This document shows positions 11,619-26,600 of a stretch of 64,000 bases of DNA, piece after piece. The DNA lies in the NCBI GenBank assembly GCA_029204225.1, contig CM055108.1, positions 3,835,547 through 3,899,546 on the forward strand, given 5' to 3'. The position numbers and the translations under genes were made by a program. The stretch comes from Diphasiastrum complanatum. Lineage: Eukaryota > Streptophyta > Lycopodiopsida > Lycopodiales > Lycopodiaceae. Under the pieces are notes generated by a model. That model ran no database searches and was not told where the DNA came from. It saw only the letters and a list, made by a program, of their open reading frames with translations. The stretch's first letter is position 1. Each line of letters begins with the position of its first letter.

Positions 11619-14600
11619 GTACTGTTAGGGTTAGGGTCAGGATTTAGTCTTTCTTCGTAGTCTTTCTTGTGTGACATGATCTTAGGAAAATGTCCATATT
11701 ATTTCTTGTGTGGCATGATAGGCAAACAACGTCTATTAGGGTCAGAATGAATGTCAGTAGGCTTTCTTCATAGTTTTCGTGGCATGTTTTCAGAAACAAT
11801 GTTAATAGGGCATGGTTACCAACTTACCAGCAAACACCTTTGCTGATTTGCAAACTTGTGGATGTGTTTGCCAAATACGTTTGCTAGTGGTTCATTGTAA
11901 CAAAACGAGTAAAAATTGTCAATTACGTTGGTACAATGCAGCTTGTAGTTGTTAAGTTATTTCAAATTTAGTATAATTGTAAGGCTATTTTGTATAGTGT
12001 ACTATGCATAAGGTAGCATGTAAGACATATTTTGTTTCTAGAAGTCGCCATACAGAGTTTTACGTAAAAAAAACAGTAGTGTTTATTTTAGTGCAACATT
12101 TGCAAACGTCTTCATAGTTTCGATGTCATGATTTGAGAAACAACACATGGAGTTTTTCTTTAGCATACTTAGTTAGGGCTAGGGCTAGGGTTAGTGTTAG
12201 CAGCCTTTCTATATAGTTTTTTGTTCCATGATTTGAGAAATAATGTTCATAGAGTGAAATGCCCTTCTTTCATAGTTTAAGTGTTATGATTTGAATGACA
12301 ATGTTCATAAGGTGCAGTGCTCATATACATGGAGGTGTTTTGGCAGGTATATGCACTTACTGGTGGCGTGCCTCCATTGATGCCGACATTGGAGCCATCT
12401 GCTTTGAAAAGACGGAATGTGTCACAATCCAAAAAAGTAAGAAGTAAATGATTATATAAGTTCATGATTAGACACTAGTTTAACCAAAGGGTAAGATTAC
12501 AGTTTCACTCAATCACAATTCACTAAGATGTGAATTGAAGGGATGAGGTGAATAATTTGCATTGTTTAAATTGATGCAAAACTCTTGCCGATTCTTTCCA
12601 ACAAGGTTTGATTTGGAATGAAGTGGAAACAATGATTGAGACTAATTTCATAGGCACAAGTCATGGCTCTTTGTACAGGTGTCGTGGCGATGGCTGCCTT
12701 TCACAACATCTGCGCGAACTGACAACTTACAACTTTATCACTGGGTTAGTTTGGTGCATGTTGGAATTGATGCTAGTCAAAAATCTATTGCGACTTATAG
12801 CTTGTTCTTGTTGTCACTTTTTACATGAGTGAAATGTTGTATTTTACTGAAGTTACCCATATCCTCAACGTGCAAATAGGGTTTTGTTAATGATTTACCA
12901 TTGAGCAGGTACGAACCGAGGACGGAGTGGCACCCTTAGGAGATTATGCTTTTGCAAAGTACAACAAGGTAAAGAATCTTAATTCAAACCATTTTGAATT
13001 GCTTTGAGATTTGAATCAAGGTTTAACTTTTTTTTTTTTTTAAATGGGTATAATTAGCTTGCATTGAACTTTGCATAGTTAGTGCTTACATTCTAACGTG
13101 AGTTTCTTTATTATAAAGTTAGACTTGATATCAAGTACAGAAAAATAAATAGCAATTCTATTTATGTTCCACAAATTTTGGGGTTTGGATGAAATCCTAG
13201 CAGTAGCGGATTGCGTATTAACATAGATAATTGTTTACAACTTTATTGAATAACAAAACTTTATAACACTTAGTAATTTTTTTCTAGGATGTGACAATGA
13301 TATAAGCACATACACATCAGAATATAGTTATGACCTAAAGGCAACACATGAAATACTAGAAGAACTGTAAACGTACTAAAAAAAAATGGAACTGACTTGA
13401 ACATAACGGATAATTGAATGGCAAGCTGATAAAGCAATGAAAGAACTAAATAAGAACTAGCTAGCTCTCTAATATTTTAATCAATCACTTTGTTTAAAAT
13501 GAGACCCATTAGGTGTATATATAGTGTTGGAAACTTGGGCTATATATGCGAGTCATTAATCATGGCGCAATAGTGGCCCAAAAATGATAAATGTCAATAA
13601 TAAGAACTAATCATTAGAAGGTGGGTGTTCAGGGCCCTAACTATCAAGCTATAAGGCTCCCTTCTTTAGAAGGATACCTTTCTTAGTGTACGTCTTAAGA
13701 TGAGAGAAAAGCACAATGATGCACTTATAATTAGAAGATTGAAAAAGACAATGGTGCAACATTGAAGTTGCAACAATGGACAGTGATAGAAACTACAACA
13801 TGAGAGTGCACAAGTGAATGAACTGCTCTTGATTGTGGGCCACATAGCTAAATGAACTAAGCTTGCAACAACATTGCTAGATTTGAAAGATGTTAAAGGA
13901 TGATGTGTAGATGGATCTCCTAGTTCTTCCTCAGGTTCCTTTTGGAAGAAGTTCCTTCCACGGTCACCCCCACCACGGATCACAGGCCTTAGTATTTGGG
14001 TTGCATACGCTGCATCATTGTATACCATCCCAGATACCTTCCTCTTCCCACATCTCGTCCCACGGATACTTCTGACATATTCACTGACGACCTTATAGAG
14101 AAGCCCCTCACACGACTCCATTCCCATAAAGCCAAAGATATTGATGAGCTAGAGGCTGAACTTCTAAAGTATGCTTCTGACATCATCTCACCCTTCCTCT
14201 CCATTCTATTCAATCAAGCTGTCACCTTTGATTTTCCCTCTCCATGGTCCACAAACCTCATTCACCCTATCCATAAAGGCGGTGACCCCATGAAAGTTGA
14301 CAACTTTCGCACATTATGATTAGCCACCTCTTCGCCAAAGTCTATGGTTCTATTTTACAGTCAGAGATGGATGCCAGATCGCTCCATGCCATTGGCCAGG
14401 CAGGTTTCAAACCGGGGTATACTACATCGGATCATATCTTTACTTTGCGGTCCATCATTGAGGAGGCTAAGGCCAAGAGAGAGCGTGTATACTGTTTCTT
14501 TGTGGATTTTCGCAAGGCCTTTGATTCCGTGCCCAGGCATTTATTGATACAGAGGCTTGATGATGGGGGCTTTCAGGAGGATACTATACAGGCAGTAGTA

Positions 14601-17600
14601 GCATTGTGTAGGCGAGTTATTGGTAGGGTTTAACTATCGGGAGTTATCTCACCAGAGGTGGTTAGTAATATTGGGGTGAAGCAGGGCTGTCCACTCTCTC
14701 CTACACTTTTTGGTCTTTACATTGACGAGTTGGAGCATGTTATACGGAGTGATGGGGGAGATACGGACGAGAGAGGGTTTGCAGCGACACTTAGATGCTC
14801 TTCTTTCTTTCTGCACACGGTGGGGTTTGTCAGTGAATGTGGCCAAGACTAAGGTTATGGTTTTCAACACCTCTAGGTCTTTCATGATGCGGCAGTTGCT
14901 TCTATGAGATGTCCATCACTTGAGGTTGTTGATTCCTATACATACCTGGGGGTACTATTCTCGGGGCCCACGTTCAGCATGAGACATGCAGCTATTTCTT
15001 GATACGCAAGGGCTATGCCTCACTAGTAGATATGGAGAGACTATGCTTTAGCTCACACATCAGAGATGCAGCTAGTAAGCGCCGACTCTTTGACACTATG
15101 GTGGTGCCCTCAACTATGTATGCTTCCGAGACATGGAGTACTTACTGGTTTGATAGCTACAGATTGGATATACATCTCTTGGCTCCAGATTTGTTTGCTC
15201 TCTCGGATGATACGGGCTAAGCCCTTAGTACTAGATCATATTGGCAAAGTTCGCGGTCACCCCCATACAGATTGAGGCCTTATTCCATATTGTGACATTT
15301 ATACAAAGCGATCTTCAGATCGGGGATACACACTATGCTGTTGCGGCTCTATCTTCATCCCGACGCCTACATTAAGAGGGACACCTCTTCTTGTGGTATT
15401 CCAAGGCTTGTCGTCTCCTCTCCACTTTGGGTATCTAGATTTATGACCTACCTGCGGGCACCCATTAGTACATCAGAGGCCTCCTCTACAGACCATATCT
15501 TCGTAGCACCTGGCAGGGTCCACTGGGGACCAAGAGTGAGTTTTACTGCACACACTTTCTATCCCTTGATCCAGCTGGCTGCCCCATAGTACATGGTTAC
15601 TTGTTGAGGAGCATATCACACAGACTACGAATAGAGATGGGTCAGTTTCGTGTCTCCTCACATCAGCTGGCCATTGAGACCGGCAGATATAGTGGCACCC
15701 CACGAGAGGACCAGCTTTGTAGCATGTGTGCTATGCATGAGATTGAGGACGAATCACACTTCCTCTTCAGATGCCCAGCCTACTATAATGGCAGACTTGA
15801 GGAGGAGATTAGATATTGATACACATCCCTTGACACAATTGAGCATCAATGAGTGCATATCCCGTCGGCGACAGAGATCCAAGATACCCACAAGATGATT
15901 CAGATGGAGAGGCCAAGATTCCAGACTCCACACACAGGCAACAGAGACAATGTCGACGACCAGAGAGACAAACAACTATTAGTCCACAGTCTAGAGCGAT
16001 ATGGTAGCAGAGATGACACCGGCAGCCTATCCGGCGGCAGAGGTCCATGGCACGTCCATTGATCATCCACCATTTCTTCCATGTTGATGGACATCATGAT
16101 ATATTATTCCAGGTTGTTGGATCCTGATTGGACCACACATTTTTATGCACTGTATTTGTAGTTATCGTTTTCTTTATAGATGATTGAGCTTTAAGCTCCT
16201 ATGTGCACACTTGACATGTACCTTTTCTCAGTCCTATATACCTTAGGGTGTTTCGAGGACATTAATAAAGATCTTTCTTTCTCTCTCTCACAGACTCACG
16301 CACACGCACACGCACACGCAAAATCAGTTAGACTATGTATATTGTATGATGTATCTTACTACATGTATTGTTTGTATCTCTAACCCAAAATTTAGATCTA
16401 GATTATAGCATTAAGTATCTATATGCATATTAGATCTCTAGAGATTGACTTAGATTGTATAGTATTGAAGTAGAAATCATAATAAAAATAAAATTAAAAA
16501 TACAAACACCAGGGCCAACTTTATATGACAATAAAGATAATAAACATTATAGATCTATAATGTAGATTCTAAACTCTATGCTTAGATATTTATGGGAATA
16601 TTCAAGATATAAACCCCTATCTTGATTTAGATATATTTGCTAAACATCTTTCGAATAGCTAGGTTGATTTATATAGGTACCTTAAATCCTATTTAAATTG
16701 AAGATCAAGCTACAGAGCCCACATTTTAACAAAAGAAAGTGAACACAGAGTGAGAGGATAGTTGGAGTGCTTCCACACAAAACTTTAATTAAAAAAAACA
16801 CAAGCTTGGTTTTGAGTCTTAAGATGCTCATGTTTGGAATGAGTGTTTTGAAACACTAGGGGTTGGAACCTATTATGATGTAGCTCAGAAACTCAGCATA
16901 AATTTCATCCATGTAAGAGTGAATTTCCATGATCTACGGTCAAAACCCGTATTGTTGACCATCATGTTTTCTTTGACTCTTTAGTTTTTCCAAATTAAGT
17001 TACTTTTTTTTTTGAATGGATTTGAATCTTGGGGGGACTACGAAATTGAAATGCGAAATGTCGTTGTCATGCAATATTTGGAAAGATTTTGTAATTTCGT
17101 TATGTGTTTCTTCAACAAAAGGTTGTGAAATTGTAATGAGTTTGGAATATATTTTGTGTTTTTGCAGACAGTGGAGATCATTCGCTACACAGATGAAGAA
17201 TACACCAAATACTTGATGGATCCGGTAATCTAGCAAAGTGTTGTAAAACCAATGAAGAACTTAACATGGATTTCAAAAATTCAAGGGCTTGTAGTTACAT
17301 TAAAAGAACCATTATTTCAAATGCTGACTTCATGTAGAATTGATGTAGTCCGCTGGGTCTTGTTGACCCACTATCCTAGAATTAATGTTGAACTTACATG
17401 TCAGGTAAGTTTTTATGAAAACTTATGCTATATTCTGTAGATTGTTATTATAATGGATACTTTGAGATGAACAATAGACTTCCCCAAGATATATTCTCTA
17501 TTAAGTTGGGGCGACATGTTATATAAGTAAACATGCCAAGCTAGAATTAATTGCTCTTTGGTGGTATTGTTAAGGTGTGAAAGCGAACAGATGTTCAAAT

Positions 17601-20600
17601 AACCAAAGTTCTTTGAATAAGCTCAAGTTATAGACAGATGTTTGACAATAGGTTGGGCCATAGACAAGTAATTAGAAAGGTGGGACTTGCAATTTATTAG
17701 CTATTGTGTAATCTCTAAGTGCTTGGAATTGTTGTCATTTGGACCCCTAAAGTTGATTAGAAATCATACTCCAAGAAGTGGCAACCTACAGAGAACATTT
17801 TAAGCATTTGGTCCATTAGAGCATGATTAGGATTTTGGAAGACTATAAATAGAGTTGTGGCCATCTTTTGAGATGGGAAATAATTCAAAAACTTAATTAG
17901 CTAGAGTCGCTCAAACTATAATTGAGCAAGAGTAGCTTTAGTCAAAGATTAGGCTTCTCCTTTAGAGAACCCTCAAATACATGAAGAATGCAACCTATGC
18001 AATTATAGCATGCAACTTGCATTAATGACTACTAATTTAAGGGAGGAAAACTCACTGGAAGGTGAGGACTTTAGAAAAACTATACATGAATTTAGTGACG
18101 TTTTTCCAGCCCAATTACTAGATTGTTTTCCCCCCCTAGGGGTGTCGACCATGGTATTGAACTTCTCCGTGGAAGCTCCCCTATATCTTTATCTAAGTTG
18201 CATTGGAACGACGTTCCCGAGGCATAGTGTTCTGGAACCTGGGGGAAAGAATAAACTACGCTTGGTTCCGTCTTACAACTGTGGTGCTGCTCTATGAACT
18301 ATGTCCATAAAAGAATCAAATTAATCATTAACCACAGATTCTAAATATGTCTAAATATGTTGGCAACGTCGTCATTGACTATTTTATCCTAGAACAGATG
18401 GCTGCTCGAGCATAGTCACAAAGAATGGCATTTCAAAGCTCTTAGAATAATTGATACCCGTTCCTAAGGATTTTTCCTTAGGAAAGGGTGCGGTATCGTT
18501 CATTAGGAATGGCCCTTCCGTTCCTAAGGAATGATTTTAGGAACCGCCCATAAATTTCTTTCTCTGATGGGGGATACATTGCTGCGAAGATTACTAACAG
18601 TTCGGTGTTCTGTTCACTTGAAATCCGTGGATCCCGTTGATCTAAGATCAATGCATTGGCAACGACTGGCATCCAAAATCTGTTGATTGCTGAACGAAAT
18701 CGTTTTGGCAACCCGGTCTGGCAGATTGTTTTGGCACGCAACCCGTTCTTTGAAATCGTTTTGGCAACCCGTTCTATCAAATAAGTTCTAGCAGCCTGTT
18801 CTTGCAACCAGTTCTGGCAGATTGTTCTGCCATTCACAACATCTAAGGAATGGTTTGAATGCCACAACTAAGGAATGGTTCAAATTTCTAAAGAATTTTT
18901 CCTAGGAATTTTCTAAAATGTTCTAGAATGTTCTAAACCGTCTCAATTCAAAATATCTAGAATGTTCTAAACATGATATGATAAACCTGGAATGTTCTGG
19001 AATGTAATTACCTTCTATCAGTGAATATTCTAAACATTTAGAAGATAAATGCTTAGAATATGATACCTGATACAAGGTATTTAACTGTGTTTTTAGATTC
19101 CTTTTTATGGCCTTTTCTATTTTCTAAGAAACCTAAAAAATTTACAAAAAAATTCCCCCGAAAAAAAAAGATGTTCCGAAATTTCTGGAACGAGCGTTTC
19201 GGAACATGATCGGAACTCTACGTTTCAGAATGCGACGCATCTATGATCTTTATATACTTATAGTTTGAGCACCAAGGAGGAAGATAAAGTTTTTAGGCAA
19301 TGGCAATAATATTTAAAGATGGGCTATTTAAGGCCTAGTAAGTCACCTTGGGGGGCTTGTTACGAGCTCGTAACCAGGGCTGAACCCTAGAGAACACAGA
19401 TAGGTCAGATACCACAGTCAGGGTCGTGTCCAACGTACATGACCAACAGGGCAAGACAGTGTGAGTAGTGTGCCCCAGCACGGTCCATAGCTATGGCGGG
19501 CCTAACACAGCCTAGGGACCCTGTCAGCAGGATAGGGCCCCCAGTTGGGTCCCGACGTGTAGTCGGCCACGTCAGTGACACGTGGCCGACACTTGGCAGT
19601 AGCATGCTACCAGTCCTCACATTGGGCTAGGAGGGGCTTACTCTATATCAGGGAGTAGGCAAGGTTGGGTGGATCAGTTAGTGTTTGCCCTACTGTGGTG
19701 TTAGGATCTATTACAGGGCTCAAGTATCATTGGTTAATAAAAAGGATCAAGGAACTCGTCTTTCTGTAGACTATAAAACCTTAAACAAACTTACCATTTA
19801 GAATAGATACCTCTTACCTCAAATGGATGAATTGATTGATTGATTACATGGTGCAAAGTACTTCACCAAAATCGATTTGAGATCAAGGTAAGATGTGCCA
19901 AAAACTCGGTTTAGGACTAGGTATGGCCATTATGAGTTTCTAGTTTTGTTGTTTGGGTTGAGGACGAATGCCCTTGCGACCTTCCCACAAATGATGAACG
20001 ATCTTCTTTGTCCATATTTGAGTAATGTTCATGATAGTTTACTTGGATGATATTCTCATCTATAGTAGAACTTTGAAGGAGCATGAGGAGCATCTGAAGA
20101 TTGTCTTGAGGTTATTAAGATAGGAGAATCTCTATGCCAAAGAAATCCAAGTGATGAGCATCGATAAATGTAGGATGGTTGAACTTTAGATTGGTGAGGT
20201 TGCACATTAGTTTAGACACTAAGAATAAAACAATTTCTATTTTAAAAATACCAAAGGAGTGTAGAAGATTATTGTGTGCTCTCATTGCTAAGGAGTCACC
20301 GCTTGCCATTGTATTGACTACTTGATATCTTAGTTTTGAGCCAATTTAGAATAAGCCAAAATTCTCCAATCTGGTTCAAAACCAGCCATTTGTTTTGAGT
20401 CTTTTAGACTTCGTGCTTTGTATTATCCATATTTGAAGTGAAAAGTTGTTGATATTAGGCAAGGTAAGTGAATGTTCCATCATGGCTGAGTGTTCAAATT
20501 TTGAGACTTGAGTTGTAATTATTGGAACTTAAACTTCTTAGGTTGGAACTGACTTGGAACTTGAAGGCTGTAACTATTAAGTTTTAACTACGTTGAAGTC

Positions 20601-23600
20601 TGAAGAGTGAATTCAATGTTGAGATACTTTAATGGCTATTCACTTGTTTCTTTAATAGCATGCATGATGCTAGTGTTGTGTTACCTATCAAAATCAGGTC
20701 GGAATGTCTTAAAATAGTCTTTCATTTATTCCTCTTTTACTAATATCTAGTTGTTTGATATGTTATCTTAGAATTGGACTAGGCAGGAGACGGATGAATT
20801 ATTTGATTTATGCGAGCAGTTTGACTTAAGGTTCATAATCATTGCTGATAGAATAGCCCCTCATCGCAGTGTTGAAGAGTTGAAGAACCGTTATTACTCA
20901 GGTAACTCATTTGTTCCAAGTGGGAAGGTACTATTTGTAGTTTGAGTCAACATACGATCTGGAATGAGATAGGAGAGTATTATTTTTATTTATTTATTTG
21001 CTCATCTTACCTGGTTTTGTAAGATAATTGTACTAACTATAAATTGTGAAGGAGATTGGCTGCACCTCAGTTTTCTCACTTGGCTTGTTATATTAAATAG
21101 GCACCTAGTTTCTTGAAGGAAGCAACTTTCAATATGATGATGAGTCACAAAACAATCAAACTTGAGATTTATTGATATCATTGATTAGTTGAGCTCTCAA
21201 GGCAAGAATCACAGAAGTTTATTCATTAACGCTTCCTTTCCATCATCATGGACAAGTGCCATGTTATATGTAGAGGATTTGGCTAAGAGGTTAAAACACA
21301 TTGTGTTCGATTCTATGCTAAAGTGGGTGTTATTTTCAGTCAGATTCAACATATACTTTGAACGAGACAAAAGCGTTTGAGGTTTTGAAGAGCTTTTTGT
21401 TGTTGTTTGCTTATTTTACCAAGTTCACAAGTAACACATTTAGACTCAAAATAGATTATGAACGAGATACACTGCATAAGACTTTTCTAATTTGGCTGGT
21501 TTGATAATTCCTACTTGTTTTAGTTTCAAGAGGTCAAGCCAAGCGATGGATGTTAACAATCAGGAATACGGCTAGAGGAAAATTGTTAGAAATCAGTGTT
21601 AGTATGACCCCCAATGTTAATGAGCCATGCTTGTGAGCTATATTTAGGGGCCTGTGCTATTTAGATTACTTATACAATAAATTTGCATGTAGTAGGGCGC
21701 CACAAATATATTATAGGATTTATATTTTGATTTTATCAAGTATAGGAGTTAGATTTAGGTAAAGCTTTCAGCCTTTTTTGCTTTTACCTTAGTTAGAGGT
21801 AGGCAAATTAAAATAAATGAGGACTAGCGCCTCCTCTATTTCCTCCATTTATTCCATCGTAGCCAGCTTCAGACTTCAGACTCATGATTAATCCGAGATA
21901 ATCTCCTTTGCTCAATCATCTTGTTGTTGTGTGTGTGAGTACTAATGAGATTAGATTACTCCTGAGTTACTCTCATAATCCTGACAAAAACTTCTTGGAA
22001 CTAGCTTAAATGCAGAAGATCTTACACCCCATAACAGATCGAGGCAAGAAAAGAGTGAGAAAAGGTTAAGCAATGGCAGTCGACAGCGAAATGTGCTGCA
22101 TAGTAAGGCCTTTAAAAGAAAAGAAGGATAGTAGATCAGTAGGGAGGCTTTCTGAGTGAAAGGCGTTGATCTTAATGACGTGGCAAAGGATATAGATATT
22201 ATTGTGCTAGTTGGATGAAATTGCAAAGGTTTGAAGGTTATTATCGCCATTCGGTATGTAACAAAACCTAAATAGAAATAGAGGATATAGGGAGTGGCTT
22301 GCTATATCTTTAACTCCCTTGAAGGGGTTGCTAAGATGGTTAAGAAAGACCTGAAGAATCAATTTATTATTTGCTAAAAATGTTGTCGAACAAAAAGACG
22401 ATCTACTCAGGAGTTTGCTCTTTTGCTCCTCAAAGTCCAACTTTCATAAATGAGTGAACTTGGATGGTGAAGATCCTTATGGTGAATTTCACCTTGATGT
22501 GGTCAACTTCACAATGGAGTTGGGAGGCCATCCTAATGAGAGACTTGAATGGTAGAATTGGGACGTAGCATGTCATGCTCTATAAAGGGGGAAATGGACC
22601 TCTCTGGAAGAGCTCTTGTCAAGAGACATCAACATTGAAGCATATTCCAAGAAGGCAACTACTTCTGTGACTCATTTTGGAAATGAGTTTTTGAAATCAG
22701 GTGCTACCTGTGAGCTACTTATATGTAATGCGTCATTCTTTTGGATACATTCTTACTAGTGCCCTATTTTTGGAGGAGCCTTTTACAATCTTCTTTTGAA
22801 TATTTTTGTGCCCTTTTCTAAGTACTTACATGGTTTGTGAACAGAACCTATTGACAGTTAGTGCCCCATTTGGAGGAGGTTTTTGATGGCTATGTCTTCA
22901 TTAATAGCTTGCTGATTTTTACCACTGTATTGAACATCATCTACTTAGCGCCCTATTTGGAGGAAGTTTTATTGGATCTTTCTTCATCAAAAGCTGGCTG
23001 AGTCATAGTTATGGACTCGGCTCATTACATTCGCCGCTTCCATTTACATTTACAGTTACTTTACTTTATGCATAAGCAGGCCTTGGGCCCTTTTTTATTC
23101 ATTAGTGACATTCAGACTATATGGTTGGCCTTTGGCCTTATTATTCATTATTAGGCCACTTGGACATATTACTGGAGAGTGGGGGCCTTCTTGGAGGGCG
23201 CACTATTATCCCTCCCAGTTGGGACCTAGCCACTGGAAGCTTCCTTTTAGGGCTTCCTCTTGGCTATAAGTAGGGAAACTGTGTCATTTGTCATTCAGCT
23301 GATGATATTGATCTCTCTCTTTAGCCTCCTTAATCTCTGTCTTTCCTGTTTTCTAGGGTTAAGTCTTGCTTATGTGATGCTTTCATAGCTTAGTTCTAGA
23401 TCAGCTGTGGCTCTATTCGTAACTTGGTATCAGAGCACTTTTCTGAGCACAATCTGGAATTTTTTCTTTGCTGCCTTGCCTTGCTCCTCCATCGCTGTTC
23501 CTACAGCTCCATTACCGTTTTGACAGCCCTGTTCCATCGCTACTCCTTCCACTCCTTCCTGCCCAGCGTTCCCCCTGTTTTGTCTCCTCTTTTCTTTGCT

Positions 23601-26600
23601 GCCCAGCGCTCCTCCTCTTCCTTTCCATCGTCCCTGCCTTCCGACCTGTCACTTTCGTCTGATATTTTTCCAGTTTGCAGCCATCTTCCACAGTTAGTTC
23701 CCTGACTGTCCAGCGCCCATCCTCATCCAAAAACTACCCAATTCCGACATCATTTGCTATTCCAAACAGCTAAAATTCTTCAACTTGTAAATCGCTGCCT
23801 CAGCACTCCCAACTTGTCACTTTTGCCTTTTTTTTCCTCCAATTCCAGCCATCTTTTACAGCTTATCAAAAGGCTGTCGCGAGCTCATTCTCCACCACAT
23901 TTTCAGGAATCCTGACTCCGTTTAATCTTTCAAATTCACATTGTATCTAGCTGTCCAGCGCATTTTTACAGCTTCTCCATTGTTCATTGCTGGTGGTTGT
24001 TTTTTTTTTCAGTTGTGATAATATTGGTTGTAATAGACTAATTTGGGGTGACGACAAGAGTCCGCTCCCTCAAGTTTTCGTCTATTCCTTCCACTATCAT
24101 TATGGCACATTCACCTACCCCGAGTGAGACTACTCAGGAAACCTTATCCGATTAGTTTCGTCGCATGGATGAGACCCTTTCTGGCCTCGTTCTTCGCTTC
24201 GATTCAGTTATGATCGGCTTTGCTACTATGCAGTCACAGATTGATTCTTTACAGCCTCATGGTCCTGGTAAAGCTCCTGTTTTTCCTACATTTGGGACTC
24301 CCCCTCCATTTGGATTTCCATCTTCTTCTGCCAGTCAGCTTGGTGGTGGACCGTTCATTCCATCTAACCCACCTCCTGGTTTCTTTCCTCGTCCCCCCCT
24401 TCCTGAGCCACACTTTGCTCGAGACTTTCGTGATAGGGTACAGCTTGCTACCTATTCCGGTTCCTCCGACGGGAACTTATTAGAGAATCGGTTTGCTAAG
24501 CTTGACACATATTTTCAGATTTACCCTAAGACTGATCCTCAGAAGATCCAGTTGGCTGCTTTACATTTAGATGGACGTGCCGCCACGTGGTGGCGAGTTT
24601 ATAAAGTTGATCCTGATCGGGAAGGGCTCCATGTATGGCATACTTTTCGCTGTGACCTCCGCCATGCTATGATTGATCCTCAGTGGCTTGACCGCCAACG
24701 TGATACATTCCGTAGTCTCACTCAGACCAGTGATCTTGCTTCTTATACAGATCAGTTTATGGAGCTTTCTTATCTTTTCACAGATCTACAGCCCACTGAG
24801 CTTATTTCTCGTTACATTGCTGGGCTTCGTGGTGCTTTACGTTATGATGTTTCTTCCTTCCGTCCTACCACACTTGTTGAGGCGATGTCTCTTGCAGTGT
24901 ATTTTACAGCATAAGTACTCTGACACCCTTCCTTCCCGCTTCTCTTGACCCCATCCTTCTGCTTCATCTTGTCCCGCTACGTTCACCCCTACACCGGCCC
25001 CTTCTGTTCCAGCTCTCTCCATTGCCCCTTCGCCTCCTCGTCCTCCGACTCCTCGACCTGCTTTTGTCCGACGTTACACGTCTGCAGAGTTCGCTGATCT
25101 TTAGCAGAAGCGTCTTTGCTTTCGTTGTAAGAGTCCTGACCATCTTGCCCGTGATTGCCGCCAGCCTCTCCCTACTACTACTGCTGTTTTTTACCATGAG
25201 GGCACTACTCCAGATGATTCTGATATCTACATTCATGTTTCTGATGAGCCTGACTTATCCTCTGAGCCTTCCCCTGATTTACTTCCTGCTACTTGCCATG
25301 CTCAGCTTGCCTATGCTACTTGGACAGGGCGTCCTGGTCCTCGCTCCATTCGGTTACGTGTGCGTATTACAGGTCGTGAGTCTATTACTTTAGTTGATAC
25401 TGGTAGCACTCATTCTTTTATTAGCAGTTATATCACTAGTCGGATCCGTGCTTCACCTGTTCCTGCTTCCCAGCCTCTCACAGTTGAGGTTGTCAGTTCT
25501 CATTCTTTTCCTAGTTCTCAGATGTTTCAGCGTTTACCATACCGCATTGGAGATTTCTCTGGACAGGCAGATCTTTACATTATCCCTATGAAGCGTTATG
25601 ATCTTATCCTTGGTGCTGATTGGTTTGCATCTCTTGGAGCCGTTACATTGGACTTGACACAACAGACATTGACATTTGTACATGATGCAGTTACACACTC
25701 ACTTGTGGGCATTGATTCTCAGGGAGACTTCCAGTTGATTACTGGGAAGCAGTTTATTCGCAGCCTGCCGAAGGCTCATTGTGCTGCCTTATTATGTGTT
25801 CAGCGGGCAGTACCAGGTCCTCCAATTTCTACAGCAGCAATTGTTCCTCAGGTGATTTTTGACTTATTACATCAGTATGCTTTTGTCTTTTCAAAACCTA
25901 CGACGCTACCACCATTACGTGACGTGAACCATCATATTGACTTGCGTCCTGGTTCTGCTCCTCCTTCCCGTCCCCCTTATCGTATGTCTCGATCTGAGCG
26001 TGATGAGCTTGAGCTCCATATTACTGCCTTGTTAGATCAGGGTCTCATTGTTCCTAGTCACAGCCCTTTTGGTGCTCCTGTTCTCCTTATTAATAAGAAA
26101 GATGGTACCAAACGCCTTTGTATTGATTACCGTGCTTTAAATAAGTTGACTATTCGTAATCAGTACCCTATTCCACACATGGATGACCTCTTTGACCAGC
26201 TCGATACCTCTAAAATCTTTTCCAAGATAGACCTTCATTCTGGATATTACCAAATCAGGATGCACCCTTCTGACGAATATAAGTCTGCTTTCCGTACTCA
26301 TCTTGGTTTATATGAATTTCGTGTGCTTCCTTTTGGTGTTACTAATGGCCCTCCTACGTTCCAGAATGTGATGAATAACGTCTTGCGTCCGCTTCTTGGT
26401 CATTGTGTCTTGGTTTATTTTGATGATATTCTTATTTTTAGTCAGTCTCTTGCTGAGCATGTTGCCCATCTTTCCTCTGTCTTTCAGTTACTTGTACACC
26501 ACCAGTAATTTGCCAAGTTGTCTAAATGTTCTTTTGCTGTTTCTGAGATCGAGTTTCTTGGTTTTCTTATTTGTAATGGTCACATTCGTCTGGACCTTCA

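Larger units (their letters stand above)
18010..20150 (+). pseudogene. Old Ty3/gypsy pol relic, twice interrupted
   Basis: Three pieces form one reverse transcriptase region. Piece 1 (18010-18192) has the pre-RT motif [17 protein letters not shown] and ends EAPLYLY. Piece 2 (19246-19352) resumes with STKEEDK and [12 protein letters not shown]. Piece 3 (19716-20150) continues with [58 protein letters not shown] and DDILIYS-like residues. The continuity across the gaps shows that 18193-19245 and 19358-19715 are later insertions. There are many stops and frame breaks, so this is among the oldest layers in the window. It lies in intron 5 in the same orientation as SWC4. Confidence 0.8.

Noticed and set aside
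12170-12205. Telomere-like words (TAGGGTTAG, GGGCTAGGG)
   Set aside because: Only three or four imperfect copies inside intron 1, so no interstitial telomere array.
18478-18867. Minus-strand frame of 129 codons
   Set aside because: It spans repeated words of the 1053-bp insertion and has no recognisable domain.
23424-23705. Open frame after the chromovirus 5' LTR
   Set aside because: It lies in the leader between PBS and Gag, is Ser/Pro-rich by composition and has no domain.
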